Shown here: positions 1 through 9,860 of the stretch, in pieces
How positions within the stretch are numbered: position 1 is the first letter of the stretch
Layout of the letters: each line of letters opens with the position of its first letter
NCBI GenBank assembly: GCA_015501075.1
Contig: JADNYJ010000271.1
Location: 1-45,707, forward strand
Reading direction: 5' to 3'
Source: Gymnopilus junonius
Lineage: Eukaryota; Basidiomycota; Agaricomycetes; Agaricales; Galerinaceae
Length of the DNA: 45,707 nucleotides
Made by a program: the position numbers and the translations under genes
The notes under the pieces: model-generated
Database searches by the model: none
What the model saw: only the letters and a program-made list of their open reading frames with translations
What the model was told of the DNA's origin: nothing

Positions 1-363
1 ATGATCATCATTAGTTAATGCAATTAACCAGCCAGAGACTACAACTTTGTTCTCTCCTGCCTCGGTTGGATGTTGTTGTCAGAAATGCAGGTTGAAAACA
101 TCAGGATTGTCTGTTATAGAAAACAACAGCATTAGGACAGTTGCCAGACTGATCTTGGTACTGAAGGTTGTTTGGATTACAGAGGCGAAGTCAGAAAAAT
201 GAATATCTGGAAATGGAGAGTCTACAGGTGTTGCTGAGACTGGTATTGCCAGAGTAAGCCAGATAAATAACCAGATCAATGTTGACAGTGACAATAGACA
301 ACCAGCGATTGAATAGACCAGCCAGCAAAAGATATAACACATGAAACTGCTGTACAACGATAA
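1..363. other. AT-rich window edge, no supported gene
   Basis: The stretch holds a minus-strand 92-codon reading frame (79-357) with a hydrophobic leucine-rich N-terminus that could act as a signal peptide or membrane segment. It lacks recognisable motifs or splice context. It could be a terminal exon of something outside the window, or chance. Confidence 0.25.
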
Positions 364-1242
364 CTATCCCTTCATACCAAAATCATCAGAACAACTTACA
401 CAGGATTGTTTGCTGGTAATGTCATTGACCTCGCAAGGTGGCTCGCGGGTGCTGTTGGCATCGTTGTTGGCATTGCGGCATCGTTCGCGGGTGCCTTCGG
501 CATTGTTCGCATTGACGACATTGTTGGCGTCATTGTCATCATCATTGGCACCATTGTCATCATCAGTGTTGCTGTCTGTGTCACTGGTACTGGCGCTGGT
601 GCTGGACTCGATGGTGCCAGTGGCACTGTTGCTGGTGCTGGTGTTGCCACTACCCTCACTGTCGGTCTCATCAGCCTGGGCCTCATCTTGTCGATGGGCG
701 GCCTTCGACACCTCAGGCTCGTGTTCTGCGCATGGCCATGTGGTTGAGACGGAGAGCAGAGGGGGGAGGGACGAGGCCGTGGGCTCTCGATGGGGATGCT
801 CGGGTGGGGCGATGGTGGCACCCTCATCCGCAAGCTGTTTTTCGACCCTAGAACAGAAAAAAACAAGTGTTATATTAGTTTTTTGAATCAAATTATAAGT
901 GGGGGGGGGGTACTCACAGGGTCAGCTTTGGTGGGGCACCTTTCGCGTCCTCTGCAGCATCTTCTGTGGCACGCTCCATGTCTGTTTTCCTGTAAAGAGA
1001 TGAAAAGGAGGTGGGGGTGGGGTCAGCATATGGTTTTGGAGAGGGAGGCCCTCAACTCACCTTCGCGCTTTCCTATTCCTCTTTTTCTCGGCTTTTTTCT
1101 CCTTCTTCTTCTTCTCCCTCTCCTTCTTCTTCTCCTTCCCCTTTTCCTTCCTCTTGTGCTCCTCCTCTCCATTGTCATCATCTGGGGCTGTTTCAGTCGC
1201 CTCGCCCCACTGGCGCTTGGTCGCGATCTCATCAGCATTCGA
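364..1242 (-). CDS. Three-exon hypothetical protein with Lys/Glu-rich and acidic Asn-rich regions (5' end unresolved)
   Basis: Function unknown. Three minus-strand exons join in frame: 1242-1061, 989-918 and 847-364. Introns are 990-1060 (GTGAGTT...ACAG) and 848-917 (GTGAGTA...CTAG), 71 and 70 bp, typical of a basidiomycete. The first exon encodes a very basic/acidic Lys-Glu stretch. The middle exon is short. The last exon begins VEKQLADEG and ends in a Ser/Thr/Asp/Asn-rich tail (repeated DDD/NNDAN-type runs) with its stop at 364. The frame is closed upstream by a TGA at 1243-1245, so an exon or the start lies further right; a Pro-rich frame at 1232-1420 could belong to it but I found no convincing splice. 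Such charged, low-complexity proteins are common near fungal transposons, so a transposon-derived origin is possible. Matching splice sites and phases make this better than a shadow ORF. Confidence 0.5.
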
Positions 1243-1442
1243 TCAAATGCAGTTGCACCCACAGTTCCTCTTGGGGGAGCTCGGTTTCAGGTGGGGGCTC
1301 AGCAGCCGTGGCCGCCTCATGCTCAGTGAGGTGCACAGAGTGGCAGGATGGTGGTGGCTGGCTTGACGTGGTTGTGGTTGGGGGGATGTGGTGTGGCAGA
1401 GACAAGGATGAGTTGAACACACCACGTCAATGAACATGCTGC

Positions 1443-1944
1443 GTTCACATCACGTGATCATGGTAAAAGCCGGAAATGCATGAAAATGCACATTTTCGCC
1501 TTTGCGCCTGTTCCACCCATGGATCTAGCTTACATATTATCCAAATAATTTGGAAATAATTACAATTAACTTAGTAATAGCCTAAATAGCTTTAAAAATA
1601 ATTAAAACACATCTAAATGGGCTAAAAACATCCCAATCCTATAGGACTACCAGGAATTTTGCTTTTACACTCATTTTCCACATGTTTTCAGCCTACATAA
1701 TACAGAATATCATTGATCTTGTCTATATTTAGCCTATTGATACCATAAATAGCCTTAGATTACTCCAAACACATCTAAATAGCCTAAACTATGGTAGTCC
1801 TGTAGGACTGGCAGGACTGGTCCTCAGGATTGGGCGAATTTGGTCCAATCCTGGTCCAATCCTATAGGATTCCAGGCCTGAGCCACCAGCCATCTTAATA
1901 TGGTGCCCTATATCCCCAGTCCTACAGGAATCCTACAGGAATAG
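1443..1944. repeat. AT-rich spacer with seven TCCT-NN-AGGA palindromes
   Basis: No gene is seen. The 10-bp palindromes TCCTATAGGA, TCCTGTAGGA and TCCTACAGGA, and the 9-bp TCCTCAGGA, occur at 1637-1646, 1798-1807, 1821-1829, 1860-1869, 1920-1929, 1931-1940 and 1952-1961. The last lies just inside the next reading frame. Spacing is irregular, so this is not a simple satellite. Function is unknown; it could be the end of a MITE family or a cluster of protein-binding sites. Confidence 0.6.
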
Positions 1945-3027
1945 GCCCCAATCCTACAGGAATTACAGGGGGACAATAAAGACCTCATTTCTAGGACCGT
2001 CGAGATTATCAAAGTGAATAAAGGAACACCTATTTCAGCCTTCCAAAATAACAAAGACCTCAAAACAATGGAAGTGCTTATATCATCGACTCAGCAGAGA
2101 ATTGACGAGACTCGAAAGGCTTTAAGTGCTAAATATCAGGAAAAACTGACCACACCTTTCCAAGCAAGGGATCGAGATGACAGGGGCAACAAAAGGGAAA
2201 GACAAGTCCAGGATAAATTTATAGCACTGAACAGGAAGAAATGTGGTGAAGAGCAGCCTATTCAAGTTAACAACATTACGTCCATCGATAATCCAGCACT
2301 TTTAAAGGTCCAAGCTGAGCCCAATACCATTCAAAGTTTTTTAACAGTCATATCTCCACAGCCAGATATTCCTAATCATAGGAAAGGAAATAGGGCTAAT
2401 AGAAGTGCTGACAGATCATCCATCAATCGAGAAAGAATCACTAATGATCATAGCAGAGAAATCGTCGCCACAGAAGTGCAAGAATTAAATTACAGTTCCA
2501 TATCACCAGCCTACATCGAGATTGCCAATAGCCCAATGCCAGTTAAATCTCAATTGTCACCGAAGATCGAAATAGCGAAGCAGAATCTGACAGTCGAGTT
2601 ATTGTTAGTTCAAGATCGTCCCTCAGAGCAGAGCAGCCATCATAATATTAAAGACCAAGAGAACGAAATTGGAGGGATAGAGACAGAGAAGAACATCGCT
2701 AATTTACCAGAACAAGCCACCGAATATTGAAGAAATGAATCAGAAGACATCATCACAATGAAAATTAGCAGCCATTACCACTCTTCATGTCCCATCGAGT
2801 TTCTCACAGATAAATTTAGGATGGAAATCAAGAAGCTCACTGGAACAACACCCACTAAAGAATCAACTATCCGAAGAATCAAGACATGCCTCAAGTGCCC
2901 AGATGATTACAGAACAAATATAGAACAAATCTATGGACTCAATTGGCAACAACTGAGAAGACATTGGCAGAATCAATTGGATGCCATATCCAACCTACAT
3001 TTCCTCACCCGGAAAGCCTCACCTTAA
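1945..3027 (+). pseudogene. Unknown 361-codon reading frame, one internal TGA; possible retroelement-derived protein
   Basis: One frame stays open from 1945 (after a TAG at 1942) to a TAA at 3025-3027, apart from a single TGA at 2728-2730. The context there reads Tyr-stop-Arg-Asn, so an arginine CGA to TGA change is the simplest reading. There is no ATG near the 5' end, so it may be an exon or a truncated gene. Composition is Gln/Asn/Ser/Glu/Lys rich with no membrane segment. The C-terminal 90 residues are denser in hydrophobics and Trp (GLNWQQLRRHWQNQL), resembling a small helical domain. I do not recognise the family. A purine tract and a TG-starting LTR-like sequence follow at about 3246, so it may be the 3' ORF of a degraded LTR element. 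Confidence 0.4.
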
Positions 3028-3998
3028 CACAATATTCACTCAATCAAGCACTCAAGCACAATTTGGGGAAATGCATCTCAAGTGCTTATCTCACAATAAA
3101 GGACTCAAATAAATATTTCAAGTTCAAGGAACATCAAAGCTTGAAGACTACAAATTCCCTTCATTGGTATAGGACAATTTTATTTATTAATTCGCATTCC
3201 AGAGAGCTAGTTGATGTGGAAGTCAACATTTAAAGTTCGAGGAGGTGTGAGGGAGACCTCAGCTGGGTCTGTAATACGGAGATTTTAATTGTTCTGTAAC
3301 TCGCCAATGCGCACCTTCCGCCAGTTTCCAAATATGTACTGACCAAATTCTTGGACCATTTTCAGTAGTTTTATAATTTTGTTCCTGTCTGCGTAGCACA
3401 CATTTTGATTCCCATGACCTCTCTATTTCATTTCGGAGCATAATAATTGATACGGTGTCCTCTTGCGCAGCAAGCACGGTCCATGTCATATTTTATTTAC
3501 CTTTTTCGTAGCTTTTCTCCTACTCTCCTGTTTCAAATCTGACTCATTTTATATTCTAGCTACAGTATAAATACTTCAAATATTTGTACAGTAGCTAACA
3601 ATTGAATTTAGCATCCATTTACTGGCTAAGAAGCTCTACTATCATCTGAGCATTCATATTTTCGATTTACTTCAATTTTATCAACTCTAAACAATGCTTT
3701 TGGACCTCTAGTAAACGGAGTTTGCCACCGAGTCAAATATAGGACTTGTTCTGAACTCAACCACCTCACTGCGTTTCAACTGGAGCCCACCGCGAGGGGT
3801 CCAAGCTTATTTAAACCAGTCCATTCATTTACCGGAACCATCATTTAAATGATCCATGCACATTAATCTCCCATCTCAGATCTTAAATATAGAAATATAG
3901 GACTCGTTCTGAACTCAACGCACCTCACTGCATTTCACTCCAATGAAGAGCCATTCACGCTTGCATCCATGGTGCATTTCCCGCCACTGGAGAAATCA
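3028..3998. other. Non-coding stretch with LTR-like start and a duplicated 43-bp segment
   Basis: After a purine-rich AGTTCGAGGAGG the sequence TGTGAGGGAGACC starts at 3246, as a 3' LTR would. A TATA-like AGTATAAATAC lies near 3565. I could not find a matching second LTR or target duplication. A segment of about 43 bp (ATATAGGACTYGTTCTGAACTCAAC...) occurs twice, at 3737-3781 and 3895-3940, with a few mismatches. No gene is supported. Confidence 0.3.
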
Positions 3999-6900
3999 TG
4001 CCCAGTCCCACTACTCACAATGTTGTTGAGATTAGTGGGAGAGGTACTATTACCTCTTGCAAAGTCTGTGAAGGCACCTGGAAGAACCCCACTTGGGGAA
4101 TGGTGCCATACCCTCTTTTAGGAAATCATGGCACCTGATGTTCAGATCAGGGTTACCCCGATAATTGCCACTCGAGTAGATTCGAGGAAGTCGCCCTTAA
4201 TACAGGTGCAAGTAGGATTGCCGAGAATGTGGGAATGAGTAGCACTGTGCATTTGCACAGTAGCACCACCACAGAGGATGTTGCATCGGGGTCATCGATG
4301 ATGACCGAGATCTATAATGATCTCTTCAGTCCTGAGCCTATCGGGTGCTGACCCCAGATCCTTCTCAGATGGCAGTCGATTCCGAACCGCTTATGGCAGA
4401 AGACTGGAATCGTATGAATGGGTAGTGTCACAAGGCGATCTCACCTATGTGGACAATGATGAGGAGTACATCTCCTTTGGGAAGAAGATCTTCCACTGCC
4501 ACCACGATCGGTGAGTCCTTCATCTCAGATCGCACTATATTGGTGCCGATGGAATGTTGTCACTAAAATGGCTCAACAGAGCTGAGATGAGATGTACAAG
4601 ATGATGCAGGATTTGGACCCAATCTCCTATGAGGATGAGATAGAGCAGAATTGTAGCAATTCAGTGCTCCTCCCTCATCCAGACTGGCAAGTACCCTCTT
4701 GTTCACATGCTGACAGATACTAACTGATCAACCCACAGGTATTAACACACTGTTACAGGGTAGATAGTATAATAAATTTTATTTACTATCTACAATATAT
4801 ACATTGATCACGTTGTCTCTTGTGTGAACTGTAAGGGAAAGGAACATCAGAAGACATTTGAGGAATGGCTGTAGATTCTGGAGCATCCATCCACTTTTCT
4901 GGACATGTCTCCGATTTCTCGAACTTACCATGTTTCCAAACAAAGATAGACCAAGAGTACAAACTGCCAACAGCATCACCTGTAGATTCCGGAGCATCCA
5001 TGCATTTTTTCTGGACAAATCTCTGACTTCTCAGAACTTACCAAATTTCCAAGCAAAGAAAGACCAAAGGTCCAAACTGGCTAATGGCATAGCCTATGTC
5101 GATGGATTTGGTACTGTTTTTATTGAAACAGAAGTTACCGATAAGGATAAAAACTGTGATGCACGAAACATTGTGACTTCATCCAGTATTCTACATGCCT
5201 GATGTGACTGTACGACTTCTGTCGATGGGTCAAATCCTCAGCGCAAACAATATTGTGTTAGGTGATTCAAAATCACTTAATTCATATCCAAAGAGAATAG
5301 CCGCACCATTTTAAATGCATTGCCTAAGCATTCTCATCATGACACATGTTTTGGGTTAAATTGCAGATCATCTCTGGAAAGAACTTGATCATGATGAAGT
5401 CGGTACATGTTGAAGATTACGATCTATGGCGTAGACAACTCGGACACCCTTCCACTCAAGTGTTTGAGAAGTTTAAGGCTAATTCCGAAATCTTCCCATC
5501 TATTAAAGTCCTGAAGGTTGTGCAAAAAGCAAGATGCATTCATGCTCTTCCCAGACAATGTCAAACATGCAACAAGACCATTCCAGCAGATCCATTCAGA
5601 CCTTAAGGAGTATCCGGTGACTTCATATTATGGGTACAAATATTTCATTTCCTTCATTGATGATCACATGTCAAATACTTGGGTCATGCTCCTCAAATGA
5701 AAGAGTGATGCGAAAGATGCTACCAGGCAATTTCTAGCCATGGTAAAAACCAAGTATAATGCCAAAGTCGAAGAATGGATGAGCGACAATGGCAGTGAAT
5801 ACATCAATAAGGAATACTTAGAAATCCTTAAGGATCTTGGGATCGAGATCCAAAGGAGCATACCACATCAGCCCAAATGAATGGTCGAGCTGAACACTTC
5901 AATCAGACTTTAGATGAGAAAGCCAAGTCAATGCACCTATTAGCTGTCTTCCTGACAGCTGGTGGGAGTTTTGCATAATACACACAGTCTATTTATACAA
6001 TAGAACTCCCATGCATCAACTTGACTGGAAATCTCCATTTGAATTGATCAATGGAGAAAAGCCTGATTTATCACACCTACAGGTATTAGGATGTGGGGCA
6101 TATGTGTTCCTTCCAAAGGATACACGGGCAAATAAACTTTCGCCCAAATCTGAGTTGATGTTCTAACATGATGTTCATGCAAAGCCCCAACAATGTTCTA
6201 TTCATAGCTGCCACGGCACTTTTTGATGAACATTTGTTTCCTAAATGCCAAAAGGCTAAAGTACCATCACTTACCCAAATATGTAAGCACATCTCCCTGG
6301 AGGAACCTGTTTTGGAAGTGGAGGATAGTGATTCTCACAATGGTGATGAACCATCCTATAGACCACCCCCAAATAATCTGTCAAGTGAGCCTGAGGCACC
6401 TCATGACAATGAGCCACCCAGGACTCCACCTCCTGAGTCACCAGCAGTTACTGGTCCCAGTATGCCTTCTACTCCTAGGCAAGGACCAAAAACTAATCTC
6501 CACCACCTGCACCATGGAAACCCCATGCTGGTCCATCAGGGGGAGCTGCCAATGATGCTCCAAGAAGGAGCACTCATGAGAGTAAAAGTATGCAAAAGAA
6601 GGGAATGCATACCCTCCTGGTACAGCCACTGATAGAGATTGCTGACACAGATTAGACATAACTGGATCCACTCCAAATTTGTCTATGGCCTCTAGTGACC
6701 ACATGGTTGAATACCTGTACAATCCTAATATGGGAGCAGAAGGGGGAGCACATTGGCATGCCTATTTACTTTCTAAGGCAATTTCCGATAGTGCACTTCC
6801 AGATCCATTGAACGTCTGAAATTGGACTAGTAAAGATCTTAGATGGCTACCTGCCGATCAACAACAGGAATGGCATGAGGCTCAATTTGAAGAATTAGAG

Positions 6901-8370
6901 GCCCTTCATAAATGAAAAGTTTATGAGCTCTCTGACCTACCTCCAGGCTGAAAGGCCATTAAAAATCATTGGGTTTTCAATATTAAGTCTGATGGATGTA
7001 AAAAAGCCTGTCTAGTTGCCAAGGGATTTTCCCAAATTGAAGGCCTAGACTATGATGAGATCTTCTCACTGGTTGTCCAGTTTGAGTTGGTCTGTACAAT
7101 CTTAGCCTTAGCAGCTCTTGAGAAATGGTGAATTGAGTCCCTTGACATCAAATCAGCCTTCCTATATGGGAAACTTGATGAGGAGATATATATGGAACAG
7201 CCTGATGGCTTTACCATAAAGGGACAAGAGAAGAAAGTACTCTGCCTGCTCAAAGCTATCTATGGGCTAAAACAAGCTGCATGTGCATGGCGGTCTGAAC
7301 TTGATCGCTCCCTTAAAGAGCTCGGTTTCACATGCCTATATGCTGATGCTGGCATATTTGTCACAAGACATAGCGACAGGACCCTTGTCATTATGTTGGC
7401 ATATGTTGATGATATTATCATCACAGGTCCTAACACCGAATTAGTCCGACAAAAGAAGCAGTTATTCATGACTGCATGGGAATGTCGAGACCTAGGTGTA
7501 TGTCAGGAGTTTCTCCACATGAGAATCAGGTACATAAAAGGCAAGACCTATATTGATCAAATGCCATACCTTAATAAGATTCTTACACACTTTGGAATGA
7601 TGAATGTGAAAGTGGCACAGACTCCACTACCCACTGGGTATAAGCCAGAACCCTTTACAGGCATGAGTTCGGCTTCACTCCAGTCAGAGTATCAATTGGT
7701 GATTGGTTCCCTGCTATATTTAATGCTAGGAACATGACCCGATATAGCCTTTGCTGTAACACAGATGGCTAAGTTCACTGTGAACCCATCTGATGAACAT
7801 CTGAACCATGCTAAATACATCATGCGCTACCTTGTTGGTACATGCAACTATGCACTTGTGTTCAATGGAAACAGTGATAAAGGCTTGTATGCCTACTGTG
7901 ATGCCTCATACAGTGATGATAGAACAGAGCCTGATCACATGCGTTGATCTATGCAGGGATACTTCTTTTCCCTTGCTGGCAGGAGTATCAAATGGCACTC
8001 CAAAATGCAGACTCTAGTATCAATGTCATCCACAATGGCAGAATACATGGCACTCTCTGACTGTGCACATGATTGTGCATGGTTTAAGATTCTATTTGAA
8101 GAACTTGGGATGTCAATCCCATACGTTCCCTTATATGGAGATAGTCATGGAGCTATTTTTAATTCGCAAAATCCCATCACCCAAAAAGGGATAAAGCACA
8201 TTGAAATACGCTACCACTATATCCAGGAACAAATAGAACTTGGGAACATTAAAATAGAGCACATCCCTATGGACAAAAATGTTGCCGATATGTTCACCAA
8301 GAATCTAGGCCCTACCCTGTTCCTTAAACATAGACAGGCTCTAGGCATAGAGTTCTATCCCTTAGAATAG
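3999..8370 (+). pseudogene. Copia-1 gag(partial)-protease-integrase-RT-RNase H polyprotein, broken
   Basis: The retrotransposon polyprotein would process Gag-Pol, copy RNA and integrate the cDNA. Visible pieces: two tandem copies of the protease motif DSGAS (codons near 4871 and 4982), integrase with HHCC-region residues and the catalytic set in HSDL, SDNGSEY and RAEHFN (about 5600-5910), RT with AYVDDIIIT (YVDD at about 7402-7413) and a C-terminal RNase H typical of copia, ending in a TAG at 8368-8370. The frame from 6643 to 8370 is unbroken except for seven TGA codons (6643, 6817, 6913, 6949, 7129, 7735, 7945), each where arginine fits; another is at 5698. Upstream parts carry single-base indels. 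It cannot encode a full polyprotein. Confidence 0.85.
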
Positions 8371-8431
8371 AATACTGACACATCATGTCAGAACAAGTAT
8401 GTGCGCTAGTGCAGCACTACTTGAGGGGGAG

Positions 8432-9790
8432 TGTTGACATGATAAGTGTCCATGTGACTACATCACATGACTCACATGACACGCGTGATCAGATGCATCT
8501 ATACATGACTAGATCCAGTGATGACAGAGTATCACAGTCATCTTATATGACTAAAACATGTGATCACTTAGTGAGCATATTACTTATCCTATGAGTAGAT
8601 ATTAGTAATTACATAGTAATTAGCTGAGTAATTGCCTTATGCATTACTACGTAGTTAGTCACTGCATGTCCTGTAGGTATATATAGGGAAAAGCACGGGT
8701 CAGGCATACCCAGATGGGTCACGGGTACAGGTCCGGGTAGCGCCCAGTAGACCCGCGACCCGGAGGTACCCGAGATATTATACAGGCGAAGTCAGCCGGC
8801 CGCATAATTCCGAACTGCTGATCAGCCTGATTCAGCCATCTTTGATGACGCGTCTCCCTCTCAGTACTCACCACCACCACTCTCCTTCCTCCTTCCTCTT
8901 CTCCTCCCCTCTCTCGCCCTCAGGACCGCGCCTGTGTGCCCCTCCCCTCGTCTGAGGGATGTGGGCACACTTTTCTTGGCTGGATGACACTGGACACGCA
9001 GGGGGGACCTGTGTAGTGGGAGGCCCAACCAGGTGTGTAGCAGACGGGCTCGCGAACGACTCATGAGCTCATTCTGCTCTTTTTCTCCTTCTTTTTTTCC
9101 ATGCTAACTACTGCCTATGACCTCACAGGCGCGCTGCCTCCACATCCCTCGCTTGCAATCGCGAGACGGAGGTTTTCCGCCTGGACGACACTTACAACAC
9201 ACCGCCTCCCTTGCAGCAAACGCAAGATGGGATGGTTTTACGTGCTTGTGCATGGTCCCACAGCACCATCACGACATCTGTCGTCGCCGCCACCCACTGC
9301 CCGTCTGGTTTATTCAGACGTGGCAATTTCGTTTCATTCATCCCAGGTGAGGTAAGAATGAGCTCACGACCATGGGCTCGTTCTTTTCTTTACTGACGAT
9401 ATACATGCTATGTTCCACAGTTCCATCTCTACCACAGCACGCTGCCGCCGTTGCTCCCCTTCCCTCATTTTCGATGTTCGACGCTGACACGACATGCCTA
9501 CCCCCCTTATCTAACCCTCGCGATGTGCAGAAGGATGCCATTTGGTGTCTGCGCTGCCACCGCGAGGCATACAATATGCCTCGAAGAAATACCTGTCACC
9601 CGTGTACCTGTGGCATGGTGACCCGTGGGTGTATGGGTATGGGTCGTGACGGGTACGGGTATGGGTTAGCGTCTGGGTACCCACGGGTTACCCATGCTCA
9701 TCCTTAGGTATATAAGGACACTCTAAACAGCATCCTAATCCAAGTCATTTGTACTTCTAAGTAGTAGCCTAAGTAGTCACCTTAGCACTA
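8432..9790 (+). repeat. Copia-1 3' LTR, 3'-truncated and split by a hAT-like insert
   Basis: A purine tract (TTGAGGGGGAG) precedes TGTTGACATGATAAG, the LTR start at 8432. LTR sequence runs to 8683, is interrupted by the hAT-like element, resumes at 9707 and stops matching the other LTRs at about 9790, after AGCACTA. About 150 bp of LTR 3' end is missing. Confidence 0.8.
8684..9706. mobile_element. hAT-like non-autonomous element, 1,023 bp
   Basis: Comparison with the uninterrupted copia LTR at 38122-38578 defines the insertion. Ends are TAGGGAAAAGCACGGGT and, inverted, TAAGGATGAGCATGGGT (13 of 17 match). GGTATATA flanks both sides (8676-8683 and 9707-9714) as an 8-bp target duplication. TA-starting short inverted ends, an 8-bp duplication and subterminal GGGT/ACCC-rich repeats fit the hAT superfamily. 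The interior has no transposase; it contains GC-richer, exon-like short frames (for example 9101-9355) that may be captured host sequence. Confidence 0.7.
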
Positions 9791-9855
9791 AGCTTCAGAG
9801 GTGATCATCAGGTGGGTCATGTCATCCAATTTTAAACCCTTCAATTGTATATGCT
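9791..9855 (-). pseudogene. Candidate left remnant of disrupted gene X'
   Basis: This short segment lies between the truncated copia-1 LTR and the left target duplication (GTATG, 9856-9860) of copia-2. If copia-2 inserted into X', the coding sequence broken at 38584 should continue here. Removing the insert gives an open minus-strand frame of about 20 codons before a TAG. Similarity to gene X at this point is weak, so the assignment rests on the target duplication. Confidence 0.35.
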
Positions 9856-9860
9856 GTATG

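Larger units (their letters stand above)
3999..9790 (+). mobile_element. Copia-1: Ty1/copia retrotransposon, truncated at both ends
   Basis: The element begins abruptly inside the gag/protease region at about 3999 (homology to copia-2 starts there) and ends at about 9790 inside its 3' LTR. It has no 5' LTR, primer-binding site or gag N-terminus. Domain order protease, integrase, RT, RNase H is diagnostic of Ty1/copia. It is tail-to-tail with copia-2. From about 4600 onward it is nearly identical to copia-2 apart from single-base indels; before that it is clearly more diverged. The integrase region gives the empty site for the KDZ insertion in copia-2. Confidence 0.85.

Noticed and set aside
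406..747. Plus-strand Gly/Val/Ile-rich frame of 113 codons
   Set aside because: Antisense shadow of the spliced minus-strand gene; composition follows from its Asp/Asn-rich repeats.
1011..1433. Plus-strand Ser/Pro-rich frames and the minus-strand Arg-rich frame
   Set aside because: Other frames of the Lys/Glu-rich exon; only the frame that splices in phase to the next exons was kept.
6438..6722. Minus-strand ORF opposite the copia-1 linker
   Set aside because: Mirror frame of copia coding; the same shadow appears opposite the copia-2 copy.
6643..8370. UGA recoded as arginine in this genome
   Set aside because: Tempting because every stop is TGA at Arg, but PGI contains no in-frame TGA, several frames here naturally end in TGA, and CpG deamination explains the pattern with one known process.
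9600..9704. GGGTA/GGGTT-rich sequence resembling telomere repeats
   Set aside because: Irregular, only about 90 bp, mirrored by ACCC-rich sequence at the other end of a precisely bounded hAT-like element.
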